This document shows, one piece after another, positions 1-8,647 of a stretch of 64,000 nt of DNA (positions are counted from its first letter, which is position 1; each line of letters begins with the position of its first letter). The stretch comes from Neisseria sp. MVDL19-042950. GTDB taxonomy: Bacteria > Pseudomonadota > Gammaproteobacteria > Burkholderiales > Neisseriaceae. Location of the stretch: contig NZ_JAUKWH010000002.1 of the NCBI RefSeq assembly GCF_030504625.1, positions 124,001-188,000 of the forward strand. The letters run 5' to 3'. The position numbers and the translations under genes were made by a program. The notes beneath the pieces were generated by a model. That model was given only the letters and a program-made list of their open reading frames with translations, ran no database searches and was not told the origin of the DNA.

Positions 1-1725
1 ATCTCGGCGCATAATGCGGCCGACGGCTCCAAAATGGATGCGAATGCCAATGTAACCCACAAAAACATCGCGACGATGGAAAGCGAGTTGATGAAAGATT
101 TTCTGGTGCAGGTTAACCGTGCGCAGATTTGCCGGAAAATCACAGAATTGTTCGGTCAGGAATGGGCGGACGAATATACCCGCCAGATTGAGGCACACGA
201 GATTTATGTGCACGATGAAACCAGTTTGAAGCCTTATTGTGTGTCGGTAACACTGTATCCGTTTTTGCGCGACGGCCTGACCAAATTGGGCGGCGAATCG
301 AAAGCGCCGCAACATCTGGCTTCGTTTTGCGGGTCGTTTATCAATCTGGTGTTTGCCATCAGTGCACAATTTGCCGGTGCCGTAGCCACCGTTGAATTTC
401 TCACCTATTTTGATTATTTTGCCCGTCGCGATTTCGGCGACGATTATTTGGAAACGCATACCGAAGAAATCAACAATCACTTGCAGCATGTGGTGTACAG
501 CATCAACCAACCTGCGGCCGCACGCGGTTATCAGAGTGTGTTTTGGAATATTTCCGTGTATGACCGCCATTATTTCGAGGCGATGTTCGGCGATTTTGTG
601 TTCCCCGATTTCAGCAAGCCCGAATGGGAAAGTGTGGCCCGCCTGCAAAACTATTTTTTGAAATGGTTCAATCGTGAGCGCACCAAAGCCATTCTCACTT
701 TTCCGGTTGTTACGGCCGCGATGCTTACCGAAAACGGCCGGTGCAAAGACGATGAATTTGCCGGACAAATGGCACAAGAGTTGGCGGAAGGCAATTCGTT
801 TTTCGTTTACCTTTCCGACAACCCCGATTCGCTGGCTTCCTGCTGCCGCTTGCGCAACCGGATTGACGACCGGACATTTTCTTATACGCTCGGTGCGGGC
901 GGTGTGGCCACCGGCTCGATTAATGTGATTACCCTCAACATGAACCGCTTGGAGCAAGACGGGCGCGATCTTACGGAAGAGGTCGGCAAACTGCACCGCT
1001 ACCAATATGCTTACCGCAAACTGATGGAAGAATATCAGACCGCCGGCATGTTGCCCGTGTATGATGCAGGCTTTATCACACTGGACAAACAGTTTCTCAC
1101 CATCGGCATCAACGGTATGGCGGAAGCGGCGGAATCGCAAGGCATCAAGGTGGGATACAATCCAGAGTATGTTTCATTCGTACAAGGCCGTCTGAAAACC
1201 ATATTCGAGGCCAATCAAGCTGCAGCCAAACAATACGGCGTGAAGTTCAATACCGAGTTTGTTCCCGCGGAAAACCTCGGTGTGAAAAACGCCATGTGGG
1301 ATAAAATCGACGGCTACAAAGTGTCGCGCGATTGCTATAACTCTTATTTCTATGTGGTGGAAGACCAAAGTATCAACGCACTCGATAAATTTTTGCTGCA
1401 CGGCAAAGAATTAATCAACTGGCTGGACGGCGGTTCGGCGCTGCATCTGAATTTGGATGAAGCATTAACTGCCGAGGGGTACCGTTCACTGTTGGATATT
1501 GCGGCCAAAACCGGTTGCAATTATTTCTGTGTGAACGTGCGCATTACCATCTGCAACGATTGCGGCCATATCGACAAACGCACTTTACATTCATGCAGTG
1601 CTTGCGGTTCGCATGATATCGATTACGGTACACGTATTATCGGCTACTTGAAACGGGTGTCCGCTTTCAGTAGCGGGCGGCGTAAAGAGCATGCTTTACG
1701 TTATTACCATCGGCAAGCTGCCTGA
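1..1725 (+). CDS. nrdD: Anaerobic ribonucleoside-triphosphate reductase, 5'-truncated by window edge
   Basis: The frame is open from base 1, so the N-terminus (probably an ATP-cone region) lies outside the window; 574 residues are visible. NrdD is an oxygen-sensitive glycyl-radical enzyme that reduces ribonucleoside triphosphates to dNTPs in the cytoplasm during anaerobic growth. Visible family features are the SYTLGAGGVATGSINV stretch in the middle, a C-terminal four-cysteine zinc ribbon (CNDCGH followed later by CSACGS) and the RIIGYL segment near the C-terminus, which holds the glycyl-radical glycine. The activase NrdG, normally adjacent, is not seen downstream; it may lie upstream. The gene converges on the sulfhydrylase gene and ends before a DUS hairpin. 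The family is clear; the true start cannot be seen. Confidence 0.93.
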   Translation: MSAHNAADGSKMDANANVTHKNIATMESELMKDFLVQVNRAQICRKITELFGQEWADEYTRQIEAHEIYVHDETSLKPYCVSVTLYPFLRDGLTKLGGESKAPQHLASFCGSFINLVFAISAQFAGAVATVEFLTYFDYFARRDFGDDYLETHTEEINNHLQHVVYSINQPAAARGYQSVFWNISVYDRHYFEAMFGDFVFPDFSKPEWESVARLQNYFLKWFNRERTKAILTFPVVTAAMLTENGRCKDDEFAGQMAQELAEGNSFFVYLSDNPDSLASCCRLRNRIDDRTFSYTLGAGGVATGSINVITLNMNRLEQDGRDLTEEVGKLHRYQYAYRKLMEEYQTAGMLPVYDAGFITLDKQFLTIGINGMAEAAESQGIKVGYNPEYVSFVQGRLKTIFEANQAAAKQYGVKFNTEFVPAENLGVKNAMWDKIDGYKVSRDCYNSYFYVVEDQSINALDKFLLHGKELINWLDGGSALHLNLDEALTAEGYRSLLDIAAKTGCNYFCVNVRITICNDCGHIDKRTLHSCSACGSHDIDYGTRIIGYLKRVSAFSSGRRKEHALRYYHRQAA

Positions 1726-1800
1726 TCATAATTAGATGATGAGTGATTTGATTGAGGCCGTCTGAAACCCGGTGGTTCGGGATGAGTCGGTAATGTTGGA

Positions 1801-1831
1801 AAGGCCGTCTGAAAAATTTTCAGACGGCCTT
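1801..1831. terminator. Inverted DUS hairpin between convergent nrdD and metY
   Basis: Two AG-type DUS in opposite orientation form a perfect 15-bp stem (AAGGCCGTCTGAAAA and its complement) with almost no loop. It lies between two convergent genes and could end transcription from both sides. A lone DUS lies just upstream, near 1755. Confidence 0.8.
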
Positions 1832-1856
1832 CTTTGTTTATGCCTCGACCGATGTT

Positions 1857-3128
1857 TTATTTGGCAGCCGCCAAAGCCTGTTCCAAATCAGCCAGCAAAT
1901 CGTCGATATGTTCGATACCGATAGACAAGCGCACCATGTCTTCGCTCACGCCTGCTTGTGCCAATTCTTCGGCATTCAACTGGCGGTGGGTGGTGCTGGC
2001 CGGGTGGGTGGCCAATGATTTCGCATCGCCGATGTTAACCAAGCGGGTGAACAATTGCAGCGCGTCGATAAACTTGCCGCCGGCTTCGATGCCGCCTTTG
2101 ATGCCGAAGCTAAGCAGGCCGGAGGCTTTGCCGGCGAAGTCGCGCTCAATCAGGGCTTTGTAGGGGCTGTCGGCCAAGCCGGGGTAGTTTACCCAGCTCA
2201 CTTGCGGGTGTTTTTGCAGGAACTCGGCCACTTTCAGCGCGTTGTCGCTGTGGCGTTCCATACGCAGCGCCAGTGTTTCGAGGCCTTGCAGGATTAAGAA
2301 GACGTTCATCGGGCTGATGGCAGCACCGGTGTTGCGCAGCGGTACGACACGGGCGCGGGCGATGTAGGCGGCGGGGCCGAAGTGTTCGCTGTAATTCACG
2401 CCGTGATAAGACACATCGGGTGTGGTCAACACTTTGAAGCGGTCGCCTTTGGTCCAGTCGAATTTGCCGCCGTCGATAATCGCGCCACCGATGCTGGTGC
2501 CGTGGCCGCCGATGTATTTGGTGAGGGATTCCACCACAATGTCGGCACCCAGCTCAATCGGGCGGCACAAGGCGGGCGAGGCGACGGTGTTGTCCACCAC
2601 TAAAGGCAGGCCTTGCGCGTGGGCGGCTTCGGCAAAGGCGCGCAGGTCAACCACGTTGATGGCGGGGTTGCCGATGCTTTCGCAGTAAACCAGCTTGGTG
2701 CGCGCGTCGGTGTTGGCAGCGATTTCTTCGGGCTTGGTCGGGTCGATAAAGCGCACTTCGATGCCTTGTTTGGGCAAGGTGTGGGCAAACAGATTGAAGG
2801 TACCGCCGTAAAGGGTTTTGGTGGCGATGATGTTGTCGCCCGCTTCGGCGATGGTTTGGATGGCGTAGGTAATCGCCGCCATGCCGCTGGCCACGCACAA
2901 TGCGGCGATACCGCCTTCAATCGCCGCCAAACGCTCTTCTAAAACGGCAGTCGTGGGGTTCATGATGCGGGTGTAGATGTTGCCGGCCACGTTGAGGTTA
3001 AACAAATCGGCGCCGTGTTGGGTGTTGTCAAACGCGTAGCTGGTGGTTTGGTAAATCGGCACGGCGGCGGCTTTGGTGGTGGGTTCGGGCTTGTAGCCGA
3101 CGTGAATGGCTTGGGTTTCGAGTTTCAT
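1857..3128 (-). CDS. metY: O-acetylhomoserine sulfhydrylase (PLP-dependent)
   Basis: This 423-residue protein belongs to the Cys/Met-metabolism PLP enzyme family (fold type I). It probably joins O-acetylhomoserine with sulfide to give homocysteine for methionine synthesis in the cytoplasm. Seen: the N-terminal ETQAIHVGY opening typical of O-acetylhomoserine (thiol)-lyases, YTRIMNPTTAVLEERLAALEGG-like substrate loop, VVDNTVASP and the PLP-lysine motif SLTKYIGGHG. The length suits MetY rather than the shorter cystathionine lyases. An upstream in-frame start is possible, but the ATG at 3128 is preceded by GGAG at good spacing and starts the family's usual N-terminus. No SAM riboswitch-like structure was seen upstream. 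O-succinylhomoserine specificity (MetZ) cannot be excluded. Confidence 0.87.
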   Translation of the reverse strand: MKLETQAIHVGYKPEPTTKAAAVPIYQTTSYAFDNTQHGADLFNLNVAGNIYTRIMNPTTAVLEERLAAIEGGIAALCVASGMAAITYAIQTIAEAGDNIIATKTLYGGTFNLFAHTLPKQGIEVRFIDPTKPEEIAANTDARTKLVYCESIGNPAINVVDLRAFAEAAHAQGLPLVVDNTVASPALCRPIELGADIVVESLTKYIGGHGTSIGGAIIDGGKFDWTKGDRFKVLTTPDVSYHGVNYSEHFGPAAYIARARVVPLRNTGAAISPMNVFLILQGLETLALRMERHSDNALKVAEFLQKHPQVSWVNYPGLADSPYKALIERDFAGKASGLLSFGIKGGIEAGGKFIDALQLFTRLVNIGDAKSLATHPASTTHRQLNAEELAQAGVSEDMVRLSIGIEHIDDLLADLEQALAAAK

Positions 3129-3339
3129 ATTTGCTCCGTTGTTTTGTGCGAGTGCTAAAACCGCCATTGTACATGATGAAGAATGATTAAGGCCGTCTGA
3201 AAAGGGTTGCGGTTATTTTATCGGTTGGGGTTGTTTAAGAATATTTGCCGTAATCTTATTGAATCGTTTGTATCGAGTGAGGCCGTTAAAGATAACTTTA
3301 AGCAATACCTGCGTAATTTATATTATTTTATATCTGATT

Positions 3340-3377
3340 ATGCCGTCTGAAATTTAATATTTAAGACGGCATTTTTT
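3340..3377 (+). terminator. AT-type DUS hairpin followed by T-run
   Basis: ATGCCGTCTGAAAT pairs with ATTTAAGACGGCAT across a short loop (one mismatch), followed by six T. Its place between divergent genes means it may be a boundary of the inserted T6SS block or an uptake site rather than a gene-end terminator. Confidence 0.55.
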
Positions 3378-3502
3378 ACGGATATCGTTGTTATGCATTG
3401 GTGTTATCGGGATTGTAGATAATTAACAACAGCCTTGATTCAAAATATGTTTTACATTTATCGGCAGTTATCAGAGCTCCGAATTTTATGCGGTTTAATT
3501 TG

Positions 3503-3531
3503 TTAAGTGTTGTTAAAGACAATGGTATAAT
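3503..3531 (+). promoter_or_regulatory. Predicted extended -10 promoter of the T6SS block
   Basis: TGGTATAAT at 3523-3531 is an extended -10 box (TGn plus a perfect TATAAT at 3526-3531). A weak -35 (TTAAGT, 3503-3508) lies 17 bases upstream. The expected start is about 55-60 bases before the first T6SS gene. Confidence 0.55.
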
Positions 3532-3595
3532 AAATAACCGGTCAGCAAATTTTTATTGATTTGCAATCTTTGAATAAATAGAAAAAGGCAATGAA

Positions 3596-4789
3596 ATGGC
3601 TTGGGCTATTCCCGATATTCCCAACTTGTTTTCCAAACCCGTCCGCAGCAAGTGGAACAGAATATCCGTCTGGTTGGCAGGCTTGGGTTTGTTGTATTTA
3701 TTGATAACACCTTCTGTGTGGTTGTTGTGGTCGGGAAGCAGCGATTCGGTTTTATTTTGGCTGCTTTTATTGTTGTCGCCATTATTGATATGGTTTGGTA
3801 CATGGCTGACGTTTTTCATATGGACGATGAATCGGGAAATGAGTCTAAAGGCTTGGGAACAAGAAAAAATTAAAATCCGCCAACGCTGGATTGATTGGGC
3901 CCAAAAAACAATCGCTGTAGTCGGTTCAGATTTGCTTTTACCCGATGATATTGACGTAGAAGGAATTTTAACGGGTCGGGGCAAAGTTTTAATGGGAAGT
4001 GCATCAGTTTTCGAACGTAATGATGAATTGCCGGATTCTTTGTCTGAAATTTATACGGCATTTTGGGCGGAGTCGCTGCCATTATTCAAACAAGCTAAAA
4101 AATCCACTATATATATTGAAGAATCGAGTGAAACAGATTTCTTGGAATGGCAAAACAGGCTTAGATCGATAGCGGAGCAATCAGGGGTGCTCCAACAAGC
4201 TGAAATGGCTTTTGTTCAAGTTTCTTCCGGGTTGGGCTTAATTGCCGATTGGATGGAAAACGGTATTTCGGAAGGGGTACATGTTATTTTTTCCGCGGCA
4301 CTGAATGATGATGCAGACTCGCCTGATATTACCGAAAATATGTCTTGGACGGCATTTGCTTCCCATGATTGGGCAAAAAAACATACTTTACCTGTGAAGA
4401 TGCTCATGCAACGCCCGACCAGTTTCAATTTGTCTGATAAAGAAGGGGCATTGAGCGCTTTGTCTCAATTTGTCGATTACGGTCTAAAAGGTCGGACGGT
4501 TAAAACACTGTGGCCGGCCGGAATGGAGGAAGGGAAAGCCGGTAAGTTAAGCGGGTACATGGGGAAAGTAAAATTGGAGTTGTCACATGAAGATAATAAT
4601 ATCGCCATGCATTTACCTGAAAAATATATCGGCAATGTCCCTCCCAATATGCCTTTATTGGTATTGGCGTTGTCGTCTGAGAATATTAATTATCAAGATA
4701 AACAATTATTGGCATGGCAGGCTGGTGAAGATGAGGTTTGTTTAACTTATGTGTACATGGACAACCCTTCGCCGAGCCCAATTGCTTAA
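3596..4789 (+). CDS. Unknown two-helix membrane protein opening the T6SS block
   Basis: I do not recognise this 397-residue protein. Two hydrophobic segments (about residues 22-45 and 51-76) form an N-terminal hairpin in the inner membrane. A charged stretch (about 77-100) and a soluble domain of about 300 residues follow, probably cytoplasmic if the hairpin enters and leaves. No catalytic motif is obvious. It is not TssL/DotU, which carries a C-terminal anchor and different motifs. It is the first gene after the predicted promoter and lies 61 bases before a PAAR gene, so a role in T6SS assembly or in loading spike or effector is an inference from position only. The ATG at 3596 is preceded by AAAAGG; an out-of-frame ATG at 3591 is ignored. 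A+T-rich like the rest of the block. Confidence 0.6.
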   Translation: MAWAIPDIPNLFSKPVRSKWNRISVWLAGLGLLYLLITPSVWLLWSGSSDSVLFWLLLLLSPLLIWFGTWLTFFIWTMNREMSLKAWEQEKIKIRQRWIDWAQKTIAVVGSDLLLPDDIDVEGILTGRGKVLMGSASVFERNDELPDSLSEIYTAFWAESLPLFKQAKKSTIYIEESSETDFLEWQNRLRSIAEQSGVLQQAEMAFVQVSSGLGLIADWMENGISEGVHVIFSAALNDDADSPDITENMSWTAFASHDWAKKHTLPVKMLMQRPTSFNLSDKEGALSALSQFVDYGLKGRTVKTLWPAGMEEGKAGKLSGYMGKVKLELSHEDNNIAMHLPEKYIGNVPPNMPLLVLALSSENINYQDKQLLAWQAGEDEVCLTYVYMDNPSPSPIA

Positions 4790-4850
4790 GATCTTATATT
4801 TTTATTTCAATATTTTAATTTGGAAATTATACCGAGAGGAGAATACCGTA

Positions 4851-5114
4851 ATGAAAGGCATTGTTCGTTTGGGAGATCCGACTACACATGGCGGGCAAGT
4901 TATCCAAGCCTCATCGAAGATGATGGTTCATGGGCGGCCTGCAGCCCTTGTCGGTGATTTGATTAGTTGCCCGCATCCCGGACATGGTACCAATCCGATC
5001 ATAGAAGGCAGCAGTACAATGTTTTTTGAAGGTAGGGCAGTGGCAATAGACGGTTGTGCATGTGCTTGCGGTTGTACGTTGATAAGCACCATGCCGTCGG
5101 TAGGAGGAAAATAG
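4851..5114 (+). CDS. PAAR-domain T6SS spike-tip protein
   Basis: This 87-residue protein consists of a single PAAR domain: an N-terminal VRLGDPTTHGG, a central SCPHPGHG and a late CACACGC cluster supply the His/Cys that bind zinc at the cone tip. PAAR proteins sharpen the VgrG trimer and can carry effector domains; this one has no extension, so it is a plain tip or uses a separate cargo. The ATG at 4851 has a strong AGGAG about ten bases upstream; the longer open frame from 4749 would overlap the preceding gene and is not credible. No VgrG or adaptor gene is next to it, which is unusual. Confidence 0.9.
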   Translation: MKGIVRLGDPTTHGGQVIQASSKMMVHGRPAALVGDLISCPHPGHGTNPIIEGSSTMFFEGRAVAIDGCACACGCTLISTMPSVGGK

Positions 5115-5176
5115 TACAGTAAATTTGTTATTCAAATGACATTTATTCGATAAATATGCCGTTTAATATAAATCAG

Positions 5177-5203
5177 TTGATTTTTTCGTTTTCTTTGTAT
5201 AAT
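5177..5203 (+). promoter_or_regulatory. Candidate promoter in the PAAR-tssM gap
   Basis: TTGATT (5177-5182) and a perfect TATAAT (5198-5203) are separated by 15 bases, a little short. A transcript from here would start near 5210 and meet the hairpin at 5286-5309 after about 100 bases. Either a short RNA or a tssM leader is possible. Confidence 0.4.
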
Positions 5204-5285
5204 TTAACAAAAACATTAAAATGGTTTTGATTTGTGAAAGAAAAGCCTTTCCCAAAAAGAAGAAGTACATCGGGGCATAAATTTT

Positions 5286-5309
5286 AAGAATCATCGTGAT
5301 TCTTTTTTA
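5286..5309 (+). terminator. Rho-independent terminator between PAAR gene and tssM
   Basis: AAGAATCA and TGATTCTT form an 8-bp stem with a TCG loop, followed directly by a T-run. It lies 48 bases before the tssM start codon, so it may end the transcript of the first two genes or attenuate tssM. Confidence 0.65.
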
Positions 5310-5356
5310 TTGCCTTACTTGACTTATTTATTTTGATACTTGTTGGAAAACTTACT

Positions 5357-8300
5357 ATGAAACCAGTGGTTGCGGGTCTAATTCTTTTTGTAATCAGTCT
5401 TTTTTTTGCTGTTCTTATTTTCTTTTTAGGCAACAAAATAGGATTAACAGGTTTTGCACAGCAGATAATCGCTTGGGCATGCCTGACTTTAGTCGCATCA
5501 TTGATATTTTTCCTTCCTTTAATCAGCCGTTCTTTATGGCTTGGCTGGTCCGGTCGCTATTCTGACACTAAACATCTGAATCCTGTTGATATTCAAGATG
5601 ATAATGATGATTCTGAATCTACGCGTTTGCTTAATATTGCGCAGCGTTGGGAAAGATTAAAGCAGTTCTATGAATTGACCCGCCAGTATAAAGAACATCG
5701 TAAACCTTGGGTTATGGTGGTAGGGCAAGAGCAGTTGGTGGAAAAATATTTTCCCGGTATCAAAGACAGTTTATGGATCGAAAGCCATTCGGCTTTTTGG
5801 TTGGATGCGAAAGCGGTTGAACCGGCAGGAGGATGGCATGTTTTACGTGGAGCCGGAAAACAGCCTGCCGAAGGTGTGGTGTATTTACGCGAGTATGACA
5901 AAACAAATTCGGAAGAAAATTGCTCAACAGATTTACAGAATGTATTTAAAAAAATAGGTTGGTCGTTACCAGTTAATGTGGTCTATGTTAGAGACCGAGA
6001 CAGCACGGGTAATTCAGCCGTGATTTCCCATGCATTGAATGCACAATATTCCGATCAGGCATCTATGAAAACCGAATTGGATGCTTTTGCCTTGAAATTA
6101 GCTATTGTGGGAACAGATGCTATTGAAAATAATATAAACAATACATTTGCTGCACGTTTGTCGAGAAAGTTGGAGGCGGATAATAAAAATATTTCAGCCT
6201 CATTGTTTGCGGATAAACGAGCACTAAATAAGTTGAATTCGATAAGCAGGATTTCATTTATTCAGGTAGGGCAATCGGAATCATTGCCTGATTTGGTTTT
6301 TAAATCATTTAATACCATTAATATTTTTAACAAAGGTCGAAAATTACAATATTCAAAACCTGAGAAAATATTTTTGGGATTAAGTGCTACAGCGTTGTTT
6401 GCTTTTAGTATGTTTGCTTATAGTGCCTATAGCAATAGCAAAGATATTAGCCAAGTTCATGGAAAAATAGAACATTTAGCCGCCGATGAGTTTTCATCTT
6501 CTAATTTATCTCCCTTAATAGATTTGCAAAATCAAATTAATTCGTTAGAGAAATCTACTGCCAATAATTGGCTTGCGAAAGCATTAGGATATGACTATAG
6601 AGAAGAATTATTAAATTTAGCTTATGCACAATATGGAGCAACAACAAAGCAAGTTGTTATTGCTCCGGTAGCTTCTGGTTTGACAAATAAATTGAAGGAA
6701 ATGAATTCGTTGTCTTTTGCTGATACCGAGTCCGCACCGGAAGGGTATGAGGGCTTTTATGATACGTTGAAAGCATATTTAATGCTCACGGAAAAAATAG
6801 ATAAAGTTGATGAAAAATTTTTATCTGAACGAATTTTCACTACTTTGGAGCAGCAAGGTATAGCAACAGATCAAATGCAAAGTATCGTTCCATTTTTTGT
6901 CGCTAATTTATCTCAGCATACAGATTGGGCAATGGAATCCAATGCTGATTTAATAAACAATAGTAGGCAAATTTTAAGTGTCTGGTTTGGAGAAGATCAG
7001 GCTGGTGAGCGTATTTACAATCGTATTATTCAGGAAGCAAAAGAACGGTATGTTGACTTGCCTTTAGCAAAATTGCTTGATCGCGATATTCAAGGAATAT
7101 GGATTGCATCTAAGAGTTTGCCGGGAATTTATACTCGCCGTGCTTGGGAGGGATATATTAAACCCGCATTTGAGCAGGCAGCCAAGGGAAGCAGTAATAA
7201 TGATTGGGTATTAGATGCAGATACGAAAGAAAAACCGATTAATGAAATAACGATTAATGCATTCAAAGAACGTTATTTTAATGATTATGCCGCAGCTTGG
7301 TATGATTTGCTGAATAGTATCGCTTGGAAGCCGCAAAAGAAAATATTAGATACAGTAAATCAATTGCATATTTATGCGGATCCTCAACGTTCTCCATTGG
7401 TAGCGTTATTTAGTGCTATTAAAACAAACGGCACGATAGATAGTAAACAACTTGCTGTTAATCCTGCTTTGGCCAGTAAAGCAAAGCGTGCTGCTGTAGG
7501 TAGATTATCAAGTCGGGGCCGTCAAGCATTGAATATTTTATTGGATAAACAATCCGAAAAAGTGGATGAAGTCAAGGAACAGGTAACTCAATATTTAGCC
7601 AGTCCTTTAGAACTGAAATTTGAAAATTTATTGCAATTGGTAGATGCCGATGTCAATCCTAAAAGCGATTTAAGTTTGCAACGCTATTTGGAGAAGGCGA
7701 CTTCTACGAAGCAAAGATTAATTCAAATTGCGGGAGCTTCAGATACAGGAAGTGCAGCGCGAGCAATGGTGCAGAATGTTTTGGCCGGGGAAAGCAATGA
7801 ATTTGCTGATGGCCTGCAATATGCACGAATTATTGAGGCGGGTATTGGGGATAGATTACTGCCTTTTGCCCGAAATGTATTTATTTCACCTTTCTATACG
7901 TCTTGGGGTGAAATTGCGGGTTTGGCTCAACATAATATTGATAGCATGTGGAATCAAAGTTTGGTTACGCCAATGAAGAAGGATTTAGGAGGACGCTATC
8001 CCTTCACCTCAGCCGAAACAGAAGTTTCCATTCCTATGATGGCTAAATATTTGGACCCTGATCAAGGGTTACTTAATCAGTTTATTCAAAATCAGTTAAG
8101 TGGAGTGTTAATCAAGCAAGGAAACCAATGGGTAACTGCGCCTAATCCGGAATTAAAAGTAAGCAAAGAATTTATAAGTAGAATTAATAAATTAGAGTCT
8201 GTTGCAAATGATTTCTTTGTACGGGGAGAGGGAAGTTATACATTTGAATTGAAGCCTGCATCTACAGTGGGCATTACTCAATTTAATTTGATGATAGATG

Positions 8301-8632
8301 GCCAGTCATTGGATTATTTTAATCAAGAAGCGCAATGGCAACCTTTGAAATGGCCGGGAAATACGAGTAATGCAGGGGTTCGATTAACGTGGGAGTCTGA
8401 AGAAGGAGGAGTTCGTCAAAGTAAAGAGTTTGATGGACGTTTGGGATTTATCCGTATGCTAGAAAAATCACGCATTACCCCTGTAGATAGCAGTACATAT
8501 TTGGTTGAATCACCGGTAGGGCAAGAAAAAGCTTTACGTTTTTACATGCGCACCAACTCGGGAAAAGGCCCTTTGGGATTACTTGAATTACGTAGTATTC
8601 AAATTCCATCTAAGATTTTTGAAACATCGTAA
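5357..8632 (+). CDS. tssM: T6SS membrane-complex protein TssM (IcmF family)
   Basis: TssM is the large inner-membrane protein of the TssJLM complex that anchors the T6SS and spans the periplasm to meet TssJ. At 1091 residues it is near the family's usual size. Two N-terminal helices (about residues 7-27 and 35-55) are followed by a cytoplasmic domain, a third helix (about 337-358, LGLSATALFAFSMFAY) and a periplasmic region ending in a beta-rich domain. The cytoplasmic domain starts with PWVMVVGQEQ where many homologues have a Walker A loop; no GxxGxGKT is present, so nucleotide binding is unlikely. I chose the ATG at 5357 (MKPVVAG); a TTG at 5333 is in frame but without a better ribosome site. 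tssA follows after 15 bases. Confidence 0.93.
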   Translation: MKPVVAGLILFVISLFFAVLIFFLGNKIGLTGFAQQIIAWACLTLVASLIFFLPLISRSLWLGWSGRYSDTKHLNPVDIQDDNDDSESTRLLNIAQRWERLKQFYELTRQYKEHRKPWVMVVGQEQLVEKYFPGIKDSLWIESHSAFWLDAKAVEPAGGWHVLRGAGKQPAEGVVYLREYDKTNSEENCSTDLQNVFKKIGWSLPVNVVYVRDRDSTGNSAVISHALNAQYSDQASMKTELDAFALKLAIVGTDAIENNINNTFAARLSRKLEADNKNISASLFADKRALNKLNSISRISFIQVGQSESLPDLVFKSFNTINIFNKGRKLQYSKPEKIFLGLSATALFAFSMFAYSAYSNSKDISQVHGKIEHLAADEFSSSNLSPLIDLQNQINSLEKSTANNWLAKALGYDYREELLNLAYAQYGATTKQVVIAPVASGLTNKLKEMNSLSFADTESAPEGYEGFYDTLKAYLMLTEKIDKVDEKFLSERIFTTLEQQGIATDQMQSIVPFFVANLSQHTDWAMESNADLINNSRQILSVWFGEDQAGERIYNRIIQEAKERYVDLPLAKLLDRDIQGIWIASKSLPGIYTRRAWEGYIKPAFEQAAKGSSNNDWVLDADTKEKPINEITINAFKERYFNDYAAAWYDLLNSIAWKPQKKILDTVNQLHIYADPQRSPLVALFSAIKTNGTIDSKQLAVNPALASKAKRAAVGRLSSRGRQALNILLDKQSEKVDEVKEQVTQYLASPLELKFENLLQLVDADVNPKSDLSLQRYLEKATSTKQRLIQIAGASDTGSAARAMVQNVLAGESNEFADGLQYARIIEAGIGDRLLPFARNVFISPFYTSWGEIAGLAQHNIDSMWNQSLVTPMKKDLGGRYPFTSAETEVSIPMMAKYLDPDQGLLNQFIQNQLSGVLIKQGNQWVTAPNPELKVSKEFISRINKLESVANDFFVRGEGSYTFELKPASTVGITQFNLMIDGQSLDYFNQEAQWQPLKWPGNTSNAGVRLTWESEEGGVRQSKEFDGRLGFIRMLEKSRITPVDSSTYLVESPVGQEKALRFYMRTNSGKGPLGLLELRSIQIPSKIFETS

Positions 8633-8647
8633 TCTCAGGGTGATGTG

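Larger units (their letters stand above)
3129..3595. other. Intergenic region between metY and the T6SS block
   Basis: This 467-base divergent region holds the metY leader, a lone DUS near 3190, an AT-type DUS hairpin and a promoter for the T6SS genes. It becomes clearly A+T-rich from about 3230 on, the same composition as the T6SS block. No open frame worth calling was seen. Confidence 0.7.

Noticed and set aside
3129-3330. SAM riboswitch before metY
   Set aside because: No conserved kink-turn or pseudoknot elements were seen.
3596-4789. First T6SS gene considered as TssL/DotU
   Set aside because: TssL has a cytoplasmic N-domain and a C-terminal anchor; here the helices are N-terminal and motifs are absent.
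4749-4850. N-terminal extension of the PAAR gene
   Set aside because: It overlaps the end of the preceding gene; AGGAG before 4851 marks the true start.
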